From CAYLSV01 sp964386435 (GTDB lineage: Bacteria > Planctomycetota > Phycisphaerae > Tepidisphaerales > Tepidisphaeraceae): a stretch of 53,654 nucleotides of DNA. The position numbers were made by a program, and so were the translations under genes. Below, piece after piece: positions 23,499 to 30,895 of this stretch. The notes below the pieces were generated by a model. That model did no database searches. It was not told the origin of the DNA and saw only the letters and a program-made list of their open reading frames with translations. The number at the start of each line of letters is the position of its first letter. Positions within the stretch are counted from its first letter, which is position 1. Location: NCBI GenBank assembly GCA_964386435.1, contig CAYLSV010000016.1, positions 1 to 53,654 of the forward strand. Direction: 5' to 3'.

Positions 23499-23571
23499 AG
23501 CCAGCGGTGAGGCTCGAACTCACGACCTACGGTTTACAAAACCGTTGCTCTACCAACTGAGCTACGCTGGC
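23499..23571 (-). tRNA. tRNA-Thr (anticodon UGU)
   Basis: A 73-nt cloverleaf. The acceptor stem is GCCAGCG paired with CGCTGGC, the D-arm contains AGCTCAGTTGGTAGAGC, the anticodon arm ACGGT/ACCGT has loop TTTGTAA (anticodon TGT), and the T-arm has GTTCGAGC. CCA is not encoded. It lies directly upstream of the ACT-domain gene. Thr-UGU decodes ACA and, by wobble, other ACN codons. Confidence 0.97.
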
Positions 23572-23583
23572 GGCTCGCCAAGA

Positions 23584-23612
23584 AGCATAGCGGGGCCGAC
23601 CTACGTTGTCGG
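23584..23612 (-). promoter_or_regulatory. candidate promoter of tRNA-Thr
   Basis: On the minus strand CCGACA (23607-23612), a 17-nt spacer and TATGCT (23584-23589) lie 12 nt ahead of the tRNA 5' end. Confidence 0.5.
23602..23607 (+). promoter_or_regulatory. -10-like TACGTT, leaderless start
   Basis: TACGTT lies 6 nt before ATG 23614 and touches the -35 of the divergent tRNA promoter. Confidence 0.4.
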
Positions 23613-23613
23613 C

Positions 23614-24492
23614 ATGACCGCCAATCGGCTGCCGGACAACCCGATCATCACCCCGGCGACGCACGAGTCGCTCGGCCAGAACCTTAACGGGCCGAGCGTG
23701 ATTCGCGTGCCGGGGTGGCTTGATTTGCCGGGGCGGTATGCGATGTACTTCGGACACCACCAGGGCAAGTTCATCCGGCTGGCATTTTCCGATGAGCCGG
23801 GCGGGCCGTGGCGGGTGCATGAACCGGGCGTGATGCCGATCGAAACGACGCCGTACCAGCACCACATCGCGTCGCCAGACGTGCACGTGGACGAGGAGCG
23901 GCGGGAGCTGGTCATGTACTTCCACGGCTGCGGCGGGCCGACGCTGCCGGCGGTGAATCAGCCGACTTCGCGGGCGACCAGCGACGACGGGCTGACATGG
24001 GCGGTCGAGCCGGCGGCAATTGCGCGACCCTATCTGCGGCTGTTCCACGTCCGCGACGAGCCGTTTGCCGTCACCGCGGAGGGGCGACTGTTTCGCGGGG
24101 CCGACGGGCAGCGTTACCCGCAAGCGTTCGAGATGCGGCCGCGTGAACTGGACGTGTCCGGGCGGCACTTCGCCGTGGTCGTGTTGGGTGAGGCGGTCCA
24201 CATCATCTACAGCCGGTGGGGCGACGCCCCGGAGCAATTGCTGCACGCCCGGCTGGACGTGAGCGGCCCGTGGGACGAGTGGGCCATGGTTGAGCGCCGC
24301 CCGCTGCTGCGGCCGGAGCATGCGTGGGAGGGCGTGAATGAGCCGGTGCGGATCAGCTTGCGTGGGGCGCAGAACGGCTCGGTGCACGAGCTCCGCGATC
24401 CGTGCCTGCTGCGGGACGAATGCCGGCTGTGGCTGTACTACACCGTCGCCGGCGAGCAAGGGATTGCGGTGGCGGAGCTCAGCGGGTTCTGA
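23614..24492 (+). CDS. GH43-like five-bladed beta-propeller protein
   Basis: The 292-residue protein shows the repeated beta-propeller strand pattern of glycosyl hydrolase families 43/117: NPIITP, GPSVIRVPGWLDLPGRYAMY, IRLAFSDEPGGPWRV, HIASPDVHVDEERRELVMYF, and a closing ELRDPCLLRDECRLWLYYTV. The ASPDVHVD segment and the late RDPCLL are where acidic residues are expected. There is no signal peptide, so it is probably cytoplasmic. The substrate cannot be told. It is transcribed divergently from tRNA-Thr with a leaderless-type start and ends 21 nt before the convergent greA stop. Confidence 0.75.
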   Translation: MTANRLPDNPIITPATHESLGQNLNGPSVIRVPGWLDLPGRYAMYFGHHQGKFIRLAFSDEPGGPWRVHEPGVMPIETTPYQHHIASPDVHVDEERRELVMYFHGCGGPTLPAVNQPTSRATSDDGLTWAVEPAAIARPYLRLFHVRDEPFAVTAEGRLFRGADGQRYPQAFEMRPRELDVSGRHFAVVVLGEAVHIIYSRWGDAPEQLLHARLDVSGPWDEWAMVERRPLLRPEHAWEGVNEPVRISLRGAQNGSVHELRDPCLLRDECRLWLYYTVAGEQGIAVAELSGF

Positions 24493-24513
24493 AGAAGGTT
24501 TGCGACCGAGAGG

Positions 24514-24996
24514 TCACGCCGCGGGCATGATCTCCATGATCTTATAGGTCATCGACCGGCGGGGGCCTTCGACGGTGACGGTTTCGCCGACGCGGCGTTT
24601 CATGAGGGCTTCGCCCAGCGGGCTGCTGCTGCTGACGGTCATGACGTCCTCTTCGTCGTCCTCCTCGCTGCCCTCGACCTCGCCGACGATGCGGACCAGT
24701 TCCTCGTCGTCGAGGTCGGTGTCGAGCAGCTTGACCGTCTGGCCGAGGAAGACCATGTCCTCCGGCAGCTCCTCGCCGTCGACAACGGCGACGTTCTGCA
24801 ACTTGGCCTGCAAGTCCGAGAGTTCCTTCTCCAGGTTCCGGTTTTCTTCCTTGGCGAAGTGGTACTCGGCGTTCTCCGAGAGGTCGCCCAGGGCGGCGGC
24901 GGTGGTGATGCGGCCCTGAACCTCGACCTTTTTCTCGTTGAGGCTGCGCAGCTTGTCGTCCAGGCGCTGCTTCTCCTCGGCGCTGATGTATTGCAT
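24514..24996 (-). CDS. greA: transcription elongation factor GreA
   Basis: The 160-residue protein has the long N-terminal coiled coil with the acidic tip (GDLSENAEYHFAKEENRNLE, whose DLSENAEY is the GreA signature for RNA cleavage) and a C-terminal FKBP-like domain (SSSSPLGEALMKRRVGETVT). It inserts into the RNA polymerase secondary channel and rescues backtracked complexes. An unusual acidic stretch (GEVEGSEEDDEEDVM) sits in the C-terminal domain. The ATG at 24996 starts exactly at the usual N-terminus. It is divergent from atpC. Confidence 0.95.
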   Translation of the reverse strand: MQYISAEEKQRLDDKLRSLNEKKVEVQGRITTAAALGDLSENAEYHFAKEENRNLEKELSDLQAKLQNVAVVDGEELPEDMVFLGQTVKLLDTDLDDEELVRIVGEVEGSEEDDEEDVMTVSSSSPLGEALMKRRVGETVTVEGPRRSMTYKIMEIMPAA

Positions 24997-25191
24997 GGCG
25001 TTTCCGCGTTTCCCCCGCGCACCGGCGGGACGGGCCGGGCAGCACGCGGCAGACGACGAACGTCTGCGGCGGGGCCGGCGGTTGGCAAACAGACGCCACC
25101 GCGCTCGGGCGCGGTGGCTCACGTGGGGGTGAGCGTAGCCAAACCCGAACGCTTGGGCAACGCCCTGCTGCACAACCCGATTCGGCCGGCA

Positions 25192-25197
25192 TACGCT
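25192..25197 (+). promoter_or_regulatory. -10-like TACGCT, leaderless start of atpC
   Basis: TACGCT lies 6 nt before the ATG at 25204 and no ribosome site is present. Confidence 0.45.
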
Positions 25198-25203
25198 GGG
25201 GCC

Positions 25204-25590
25204 ATGAGCTTCCAGTGCGTCATCGTCACGCCCGAGCGGCAACTGCTCGACGACACCGTGGAGTCGGCCGTTTTGCCGGCGTTCGACGGGCAGGTCGGCA
25301 TCCTCGACAACCGGGCACCGCTCTTGGCCCAGCTCGGCGAGGGGCCGCTCGTCGTGCGGCGGGGCGGGGCCGAGCAGCAGTATTACGTCGAGGGCGGCGT
25401 GGCCCAGATGAAGGACAACAAGCTCACGATCCTCACCGACGACGCCATGCCCGTGGCCGACATCGACGCCGCGGCGGCGAAGCAGCAACTCGACGACGCC
25501 ACCAAGAGCGTCGCCACCGACGACGCGACCCAGGCCCGCAAGGAGCAGCGGATGCGTCGGGCCCGGGCGAAGTTGGCGCTGGCGAGCTGA
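25204..25590 (+). CDS. atpC: ATP synthase epsilon subunit
   Basis: The 128-residue F1 epsilon subunit has an N-terminal beta-sandwich (TPERQLLDDTVESAVLPAFD, GQVGILDNRAPLLAQLGEGP, YYVEGGVAQMKDNKLTIL) and a C-terminal helix pair (AAAAKQQLDDATKSV). It couples F1 rotation and can inhibit ATP hydrolysis. It stands alone: no other atp genes are in the window, though atpC usually follows atpD. The start is of the leaderless type. Element C2 begins at the last base of the stop codon. Confidence 0.93.
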   Translation: MSFQCVIVTPERQLLDDTVESAVLPAFDGQVGILDNRAPLLAQLGEGPLVVRRGGAEQQYYVEGGVAQMKDNKLTILTDDAMPVADIDAAAAKQQLDDATKSVATDDATQARKEQRMRRARAKLALAS

Positions 25591-25657
25591 GTTGCTGGTT
25601 GTTGGTAGCTGGTTGCTGGTTCCGGACCAACAACCGACAACGACTGACCAACAACTT
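25590..25657. repeat. heptad hairpin element C2
   Basis: The left arm reads AGTTGCT, GGTTGTT, GGTAGCT, GGTTGCT, GGTTCCGG. The right arm on the minus strand reads AGTTGTT, GGTCAGT, CGTTGTC, GGTTGTT, GGTCCGG. The centre is TTCCGGACC. It starts on the atpC stop codon. It shares 17 identical nt with element C1 and, like C1, has a C-rich run (CTTCCCC-like) after the right arm. Confidence 0.85.
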
Positions 25658-25691
25658 CCCCCTTTGGCACCGGTTGTGCATCCGCGGCGGC

Positions 25692-26552
25692 ATGGCCCTC
25701 AGCTTCGTCTCGTCCAAGCAGCTCTCCGATACGCCGCACGTCCGGCGGAAGGTGCTCGTCACCGGGGCCGGCGGCAACATCGGGTCGTACTTCAGCCAGC
25801 ACTCCGCCGACCGTTACGACCTGCGGCTCATGGTCTTCGGCGACGACGAGAAGGCGACCGTCGAGGCACTCGGCGTCGGCGAGATCGTGCAGGGCGACGT
25901 GACGAACCAGGCGGAGATCGAAAAGCTTTGCCAAGGCGTCGACACGGTGGTGCATCTCGCCGCCGACCCATCGCCCTCGGCCGATTGGGCGACCGTGCTG
26001 CCGGTGAACATCGCCGGCACGTACAACGTCTTCCGCGCCGCCAAGCTCGCCGGGTGCCGGCGGGTGATCTACGCCAGCAGCATCCACGCCGTCAGCGGCT
26101 ACCCGGCCGACGTCCAGGTCAAAACGTCGGACCCCGTCAACCCCGGCGACCTCTACGGCGTCAGCAAATGCTTCGGCGAGGCCCTCGCCCGGTACATGGC
26201 CGAGCAGGAAAACCTCTCCAGCATCGTCATCCGCATCGGCGCGTTCCAGCCGGAGGAGAAGATGGAGCAGGAGGACGCCCTGCCGCTCATGGACTGCTTC
26301 GTGAGCGAACGCGACCTGACGCAGCTCATCCAGCGGTCGATCGACGCCAACGAGGTGCAGTTCGCCATCGTCCACGGCCTCTCGGAGGGGCGGTTCAAGC
26401 GCATGGACATCACCACCGGCCGCGAAATCTTCGGCTACGCCCCGCAGGACAACTTCACCGAGGACAACCCGGCCGTCGCCCACCTGAACCTCGACGAGAA
26501 GGTGATGAGTCACTCGGCCGCGCGGGACGCGGGGGAGACGATTGCGGATTAG
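25692..26552 (+). CDS. NAD-dependent epimerase/dehydratase, uronate dehydrogenase-like
   Basis: The 286-residue extended SDR protein has the NAD motif LVTGAGGNIGSYF (about residues 22-34), DVTNQAEIEKLCQGVDTVVH with HLAADPSPSADW, the active-site serine region IYASSIHAVSGYP and catalytic YGVSK. The C-terminal part (GRFKRMDITTGREIFGYAPQD) resembles uronate dehydrogenases and GDP/UDP-sugar epimerases of this size. Uronate oxidation would fit with the alginate- and agar-type genes further along, but the substrate is unproven. The ATG at 25692 has no clear ribosome site. Element C3 follows 2 nt after the stop. Confidence 0.82.
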   Translation: MALSFVSSKQLSDTPHVRRKVLVTGAGGNIGSYFSQHSADRYDLRLMVFGDDEKATVEALGVGEIVQGDVTNQAEIEKLCQGVDTVVHLAADPSPSADWATVLPVNIAGTYNVFRAAKLAGCRRVIYASSIHAVSGYPADVQVKTSDPVNPGDLYGVSKCFGEALARYMAEQENLSSIVIRIGAFQPEEKMEQEDALPLMDCFVSERDLTQLIQRSIDANEVQFAIVHGLSEGRFKRMDITTGREIFGYAPQDNFTEDNPAVAHLNLDEKVMSHSAARDAGETIAD

Positions 26553-26553
26553 A

Positions 26554-26705
26554 AGTGGGACGTGGTGAAGCGGGGGGGCGAAAGTTTGACGTGGTGAAGT
26601 GTGACATGATGAATTGCCGGATCCGGGCTGCCACTTCTTTCGCAATTCACCACGTCATACTTCACCACGTCAAACTTTCTCCCCCCGCTTCACCACGTCC
26701 AACTC
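26554..26705. repeat. heptad hairpin element C3, about 60-bp arms
   Basis: The left arm (26555-26616) and right arm (26643-26703) are inverted repeats with roughly 8-10% mismatch. Inside each arm GACGTGGTGA recurs with periods near 7 and 15 nt. The centre carries CCGGATCCGG. It starts 2 nt after the epimerase stop and ends about 23 nt before the rpmE start. The predicted hairpin would be one of the most stable in the window. Confidence 0.9.
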
Positions 26706-26727
26706 CCTCCCTACCCTGCACCCCGCC

Positions 26728-26985
26728 ATGAAAGCTGACATCCACCCCGATTACCGCCTCGTCGTGTTCCAGGACGGCGACCGCGGCACGTTCCTGACCC
26801 GCTCGGCCGTCGCGACGAAGGACACCATCGAGCACGAGGGCAAGACGCTGCCGCTGGTGAAGGTCGACATCAGCAGCGCCAGCCACCCGTTCTTCACCGG
26901 CAAGCAGTCGTTCGTCGACACCACCGGCCGCGTCGACCGCTTCCAGAAGAAGTTCGGCGGCAAGTACGGCTTCAAGAAGAAGTAA
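26728..26985 (+). CDS. rpmE2: 50S ribosomal protein L31, type B (zinc-independent)
   Basis: The 85-residue protein begins MKADIHPDYRLVVFQD and contains SHPFFTGKQSFVDTTGRVDR and FQKKFGGKYGFKKK, the L31 signature region. It lacks the CxxC zinc ligands of type A L31, so it is type B. L31 bridges the ribosomal subunits. The ATG at 26728 lies 10 nt after TACCCT, which might be a -10 element. The gene sits alone between element C3 and a lipoprotein gene that starts 2 nt behind it. Confidence 0.95.
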   Translation: MKADIHPDYRLVVFQDGDRGTFLTRSAVATKDTIEHEGKTLPLVKVDISSASHPFFTGKQSFVDTTGRVDRFQKKFGGKYGFKKK

Positions 26986-26986
26986 C

Positions 26987-27565
26987 TTGCGGATCTCCCG
27001 CACTTCCAGCCCAACTCTCGGCCGCGGCCTTGTCGTTGCGGCTGTTGTGTGCTGCGCGCTGCTCGCCGGGTGCGGCCCGCGCGACCCGGAGCAGCGGGCG
27101 GTGGCGACGACGCAGCCGACCTTCCAGGCGGAGCTCGACGCCGTGCCCACGCCGCCGGCGGGGTGGACGCTGGAACAGAAGCCGCCCAAGCCGCCGGGCA
27201 AGGCCCATTGGGTCTGGGTCAGCCCGACCGGCGCCACGGCTTACGGCATCGCGTACTTCGGCACGCCGGTCCCGGTGTTCGCCACGAGCATGAGCCACAC
27301 CATCGCCTTCCGTCTCGGCTACCTCCCGGCCGTCCGTGCCGACGAGGGCGAGGTGGAGGTGCTGGAAAAAACGTGGGACGAGGACCGCCGCGCCCTCCGC
27401 TTCGTCGTCGGCACCGAGCGGTACAAGCTCCGCTCCATCCTCCTCATCCGAGGCAGCCGCGGCTGGGCGGTGTACGTCGGCACCGATCAATCCATGCAAG
27501 AAAACGAAGCCGAAATCGCCAAGGCGACCCTCGCGCGGGAATCGACGGTCCTGCCGGTGGAGTGA
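26987..27565 (+). CDS. lipoprotein of unknown function
   Basis: The 192-residue predicted lipoprotein has signal LGRGLVVAAVVCCALLAGC with lipobox LAGC. A mature part of about 160 residues has no known domain, with WTLEQKPPKPPGKAHWVWVS, TAYGIAYFGTPVPVF, LEKTWDEDRRALRFVVGTER and GWAVYVGTDQSMQENEAEI. The pattern of alternating strands suggests a small alpha/beta domain. The TTG start at 26987 is 1 nt after the rpmE stop, so the two are likely cotranscribed and coupled. Such proteins are found in planctomycetes but have no assigned role. Confidence 0.72.
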   Translation: MRISRTSSPTLGRGLVVAAVVCCALLAGCGPRDPEQRAVATTQPTFQAELDAVPTPPAGWTLEQKPPKPPGKAHWVWVSPTGATAYGIAYFGTPVPVFATSMSHTIAFRLGYLPAVRADEGEVEVLEKTWDEDRRALRFVVGTERYKLRSILLIRGSRGWAVYVGTDQSMQENEAEIAKATLARESTVLPVE

Positions 27566-27669
27566 GCGACGCCGGCTTGTGGGCGAACCACAAATCTAAA
27601 CGTACTTCGGCTCGCGCCTCTGCGTCTAGAGCAGTTTGTACTTTCACTCGCGCATCCTCTTTTGCGTGC

Positions 27670-27780
27670 GTCGCTGAAACCCTCACCGTCGTGGTGACGG
27701 CGGGGCTGCGCCTGTACCGAGCGACTCTCGACCAAGGCGCAGCCCCGCCGTCACCACGGCGGTGGGGGCCTCAGCGACGC
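27670..27780. repeat. Family A element with extended inverted repeat
   Basis: The core is bounded by GTCGCTGA and TCAGCGAC. The arms share 22 nt of exact inverted identity around GACGGCGGGGCTGCGCC. The inverted similarity continues outward to about 27636 on the left and 27812 on the right (GTACTTTCA against GCACTTTCA, and GTGCGTCGCTGA on both sides), so this copy is longer than the others. It fills most of the gap between the lipoprotein gene and the murF stop. Confidence 0.85.
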
Positions 27781-27818
27781 ACGAGGATCAAGAGGGGCAG
27801 ATGAAAGTGCAAGCCGCT

Positions 27819-29165
27819 TTAGGCAGGCCGGGACTCGATCAGGCGCTCCAACGCCATTCCGCGGCTGCCCTTGATCAGCACCAGATCGTCCGGTTGCAGC
27901 AGGGCGGGCAAGTCGCACGCGGCCGGGGCATCGAACACTCGGACGGCATCGGCCGGCAGATCACAGGCTTGGGCGGCGTGTTCGGCCATCAGGGGGCCGA
28001 TGAAGATCGCGGCGTCGGCGACCTCGGCCGCCCGGCGGCCGGCGGCGGCATGGTGGGCGGGCGCGGTGTTGCCGAGCTCGAACATGTCGCCGAGAACCGC
28101 CACCCGCCGGCCCTTGGTGGGCAGCTCGCTTAGCGTGTCGAGGGCCGCGCGGAGGCTGGCGGGGTTGCTGTTGTAGCAATCGAGGATCAGGCGGGTGTCG
28201 CCCAGCACCGCCGGCTGCATGCGCAACGGCGGGCCGTGGCAGCCGGCGAGGCCGCTGAGCACCACGTCGTCCGGCACGCCTAGTCGGCGAGCGACGGCCA
28301 TGGCGGCCAGGGCGTTTGTCGCCACGTGACGGCCGATCTGCGGCACGGTCACCTCCTGCCGTGTGCCGCCGGGGCCGGTGGTCACATCGGCGGCCCACAA
28401 ATCGTTTTGCTCACCCAGCCCGAACGTCAACACGCGGCCGTTCCACCACTGCCCGACCGCCCGCACCAGGTCCGCGTCGTCGCCGTGGACGATCACCAGG
28501 CCACGGGCTTTGTCCATGCCGGCGGCGACCTGGCTGTTCTCCATCCGGACGCCGTCGAGGTCCCGCAAAAATTCCAAATGCTCTTCGCCGGCCCCGGTAA
28601 TGACGGCAAGGTCCGGCAGGGCGATGCGGCTGAGGTTGGCGACCTCACCGGGGTGGTTGGTGCCGATCTCGACGACGACGTACTCGTCGCCACCGGCGAC
28701 GTCGAACAGCGTCAGCGGCACGCCGACATCGTTGTTGAAGCTCGCCGGGCTCGCTTTGCCCGTGAGCCGCCCCGACAGGGCGGCGTGGATCAACCCCTTC
28801 GTGCCGGTCTTCCCGTTGCTGCCGGCGACGGCGATGACCTTGGCGTGCCGCATCTGCTGGCGGACGTAGTTGGCCAGCCGCCCCAGCGCCTTCCGCGAGT
28901 CAGGCACCTCGATGACGAACTTCCCGACCGGCACGCTCGCCGGCGGCCGCTCCACAATGGCCACCGCCGCGCCGCCGGCCCATGCGGCATCGAGGTGGTC
29001 GTGGGCGTCGAACCGCTCGCCCCGCAACGCCACGAACACTGAGTCCGGCTTCATCGCCCGCGTGTCCGTGCACACGCACCGCACCGGCGGCGCGGCGGCC
29101 GGCAGCTTCGCCTCCACCTTCCCCATCACGGCGTGCCGCAAATCGGCGAGCGGAATCGGCTTCAT
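27819..29165 (-). CDS. murF: UDP-MurNAc-tripeptide--D-Ala-D-Ala ligase MurF
   Basis: The 448-residue Mur ligase adds D-Ala-D-Ala to the UDP-MurNAc-tripeptide. It shows the N-terminal domain with VCTDTRAMKPDSVFVALRG, the P-loop VIAVAGSNGKTGTKGLI, EIGTNHPGEVANLSRIALP, TNALAAMAVARRLG, LILDCYNSNPASLRAALDTL and the C-terminal VAVLGDMFELG. The P-loop, GSNGKTGTK, replaces the usual GSxGKTTTK with Gly after the Thr. The ATG at 29165 follows GGAG at 9 nt. It lies downstream of murE on the same strand, separated by a family A element. Confidence 0.95.
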   Translation of the reverse strand: MKPIPLADLRHAVMGKVEAKLPAAAPPVRCVCTDTRAMKPDSVFVALRGERFDAHDHLDAAWAGGAAVAIVERPPASVPVGKFVIEVPDSRKALGRLANYVRQQMRHAKVIAVAGSNGKTGTKGLIHAALSGRLTGKASPASFNNDVGVPLTLFDVAGGDEYVVVEIGTNHPGEVANLSRIALPDLAVITGAGEEHLEFLRDLDGVRMENSQVAAGMDKARGLVIVHGDDADLVRAVGQWWNGRVLTFGLGEQNDLWAADVTTGPGGTRQEVTVPQIGRHVATNALAAMAVARRLGVPDDVVLSGLAGCHGPPLRMQPAVLGDTRLILDCYNSNPASLRAALDTLSELPTKGRRVAVLGDMFELGNTAPAHHAAAGRRAAEVADAAIFIGPLMAEHAAQACDLPADAVRVFDAPAACDLPALLQPDDLVLIKGSRGMALERLIESRPA

Positions 29166-29274
29166 CAACAACACTCCACGGCGACCGGCAGATTAGGCCG
29201 GCAGGCCCTGAAGGTCTGACGCCAAGCGATTCACCTCGGAGAAGGCAGGTCGCTGCGCCCCGACTTGTTGCGGG

Positions 29275-29370
29275 CGTCGCTGAGGCACCCACCGCCTCGT
29301 AGAGGCGGGGCTACGCCCAGGGTCCGAGCATGCGGTGAAGGCCCGCCTCTACGAGGCAGTGGGGGTTCGG
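29275..29370. repeat. Family A palindromic element between murE and murF
   Basis: The left arm has GTCGCTGAGG, then CCGCCTC, loop GTA, GAGGCGG, then GGCTACGC. GGTCCGAGCA follows, then the right arm with GCCTC, loop TAC, GAGGC. The right outer end is degenerate (GTTCGG instead of TCAGCGA). It may reduce murE-murF cotranscription. Confidence 0.8.
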
Positions 29371-29403
29371 GCGAGGTTGATCAAGTGGTGAGCCTGGCGG
29401 TGG

Positions 29404-30828
29404 TTACACGTTCCGCGCCGTCAGCGCCGCGCGGGCTTCCTCGCGATCGTCGAACGGCTGCTTCTCGGTGCCGAGGATCTGGTACGTTTCGTGCCCTTTG
29501 CCGGCGATGAGCACCACATCCGCCTGCCCGGCGTCGGCGATGGCGGCTTGGATCGTCGCCCGCCGATCGACGCTGACGAAGTGCGGCGACCCACGCAGCC
29601 CGGCCCGCATGTCGGCGAGGATCTGGCCCGGATCTTCCGTCCGCGGGTTGTCGCTGGTGAGGTAGAGGTCGTCCGCGTGGGCCTCGGCGACCGACGCCAT
29701 GCGGGGGCGTTTGGTGCGGTCGCGGTCGCCGCCGCAGCCGACGACGACGCGGAGCCGGCCGGCCGTCAGCGGCCGCAGGGCGCGCAGCACGTTCGCCAGC
29801 GCGTCGTCGGTGTGGGCGTAATCCACCAGCACCGTCGGCGAGCCCTCACCCACCCGCTCCAGCCGGCCCGGCACCGGCGGGGCGGTCGAGAGGGCGGCGG
29901 CCAGCTCGCTCACGTCGTCCACGTCGCCGCCGACCATCGCGCAGCAGCACAAGGCGTTCTCCACGTTGTGCCGGCCGATCAACGGCAGCGTCACCTCGGC
30001 GTCGCCTTGCCAGTTCCGCAAATCGAACCGCGTGCCGGCGGCCGACACCTCAACGTTCTCAGCCGACCACGCGGCGTCGGTGCCGAAGTCGGTCCTCGCG
30101 CCGCCGACGACCACCCGATCCGCCCATGGCGAGTCGGCGTTGCCCGCCGCCGTCGCCCCCGGCGGCAGCATCTGGAACAGTCGTGCCTTGGCCGCGGCGT
30201 AGGCCTCCATCGTGCCGTGGTAGTCGAGGTGGTCGGTCAGGTTCGTGAAGCCGGCGGCGTGAATCTGCACCCCGGCCAGCCGGTGCTGGTCCAGCGCGTG
30301 GCTGCTCGCCTCCATCGCCACCGCACCGCAGCCGCCCGCCAGCATCGTCTTGAACAACGCGGCAAGTTCCACCGGCGGCGGCGTCGTCATCTTAGCCGGC
30401 CGCACCGCCCGCCCGTCGTCGATCTCCACCGTGCCGATCAGCCCGCACCGCGTGCCCAGCGTGTTCAGCACGTGCCGCAACAAATGGCACGTCGTCGTCT
30501 TCCCGTTGGTCCCCGTGACGGCAAACACCTTCAACGTCTGCGTCGGCTCCCCTGCCAGTCGCTGGGCCATCATGCCCAGCGCCTGCGCCGCCGACGGCAC
30601 CACCACGCACGGCACGTTAACGTCCAAAGCCTCCTCCGCCACCACCACGACCGCCCCGCGTCGCACCGCCTCGGCGACGAAATCTTCGCCCCGGTGCCGC
30701 GTCCCCGGCCGGGCCACGAAGGCGTCGCCCGGCTCGACCCGCCGCGAATCCTCGGCCACGCCCGCCACCTCCAGCGCCGGCACCTTCGCCGCCCCGCCCA
30801 CGTCCCGCAGCAGATCGTCGAGCCGCAT
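29404..30828 (-). CDS. murE: UDP-MurNAc-L-Ala-D-Glu:2,6-diaminopimelate ligase MurE
   Basis: The 474-residue protein shows AEDSRRVEPGDAFVARPG, the P-loop VFAVTGTNGKTTTCHLL, EASSHALDQHRLAGVQIHAA, NLTDHLDYHGTMEAYAAAKA, LPLIGRHNVENALCC, DYAHTDDALANVLRALR and, in the C-terminal domain, TSDNPRTEDPGQI. The DNPR motif is the marker for meso-diaminopimelate rather than lysine, so a Gram-negative-type peptidoglycan is predicted. The ATG at 30828 is preceded 5 nt upstream by TATGCT and has no ribosome site. It is divergent from the UvrC-like gene. Substrate order with murF fits their order on the strand. Confidence 0.96.
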   Translation of the reverse strand: MRLDDLLRDVGGAAKVPALEVAGVAEDSRRVEPGDAFVARPGTRHRGEDFVAEAVRRGAVVVVAEEALDVNVPCVVVPSAAQALGMMAQRLAGEPTQTLKVFAVTGTNGKTTTCHLLRHVLNTLGTRCGLIGTVEIDDGRAVRPAKMTTPPPVELAALFKTMLAGGCGAVAMEASSHALDQHRLAGVQIHAAGFTNLTDHLDYHGTMEAYAAAKARLFQMLPPGATAAGNADSPWADRVVVGGARTDFGTDAAWSAENVEVSAAGTRFDLRNWQGDAEVTLPLIGRHNVENALCCCAMVGGDVDDVSELAAALSTAPPVPGRLERVGEGSPTVLVDYAHTDDALANVLRALRPLTAGRLRVVVGCGGDRDRTKRPRMASVAEAHADDLYLTSDNPRTEDPGQILADMRAGLRGSPHFVSVDRRATIQAAIADAGQADVVLIAGKGHETYQILGTEKQPFDDREEARAALTARNV

Positions 30829-30833
30829 CGCCC

Positions 30834-30839
30834 AGCATA
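30834..30839 (-). promoter_or_regulatory. -10-like TATGCT, leaderless start of murE
   Basis: TATGCT lies 5 nt before the murE ATG and no Shine-Dalgarno sequence is present. Confidence 0.45.
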
Positions 30840-30884
30840 GATCGGCCCGATCGCGGCGGCGGGATTGGCCGTCGCGTTGCGACG

Positions 30885-30890
30885 TAGGGT
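30885..30890 (+). promoter_or_regulatory. -10-like TAGGGT, leaderless start
   Basis: TAGGGT lies 5 nt before ATG 30896 in the 67-nt divergent gap with murE. It is a weaker match than the others. Confidence 0.3.
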
Positions 30891-30895
30891 GGTGC

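Noticed and set aside
27819..30828. murE-murF as an insertion-disrupted pair
   Set aside because: Both genes are full length with intact motifs; the repeat between them does not break either frame.
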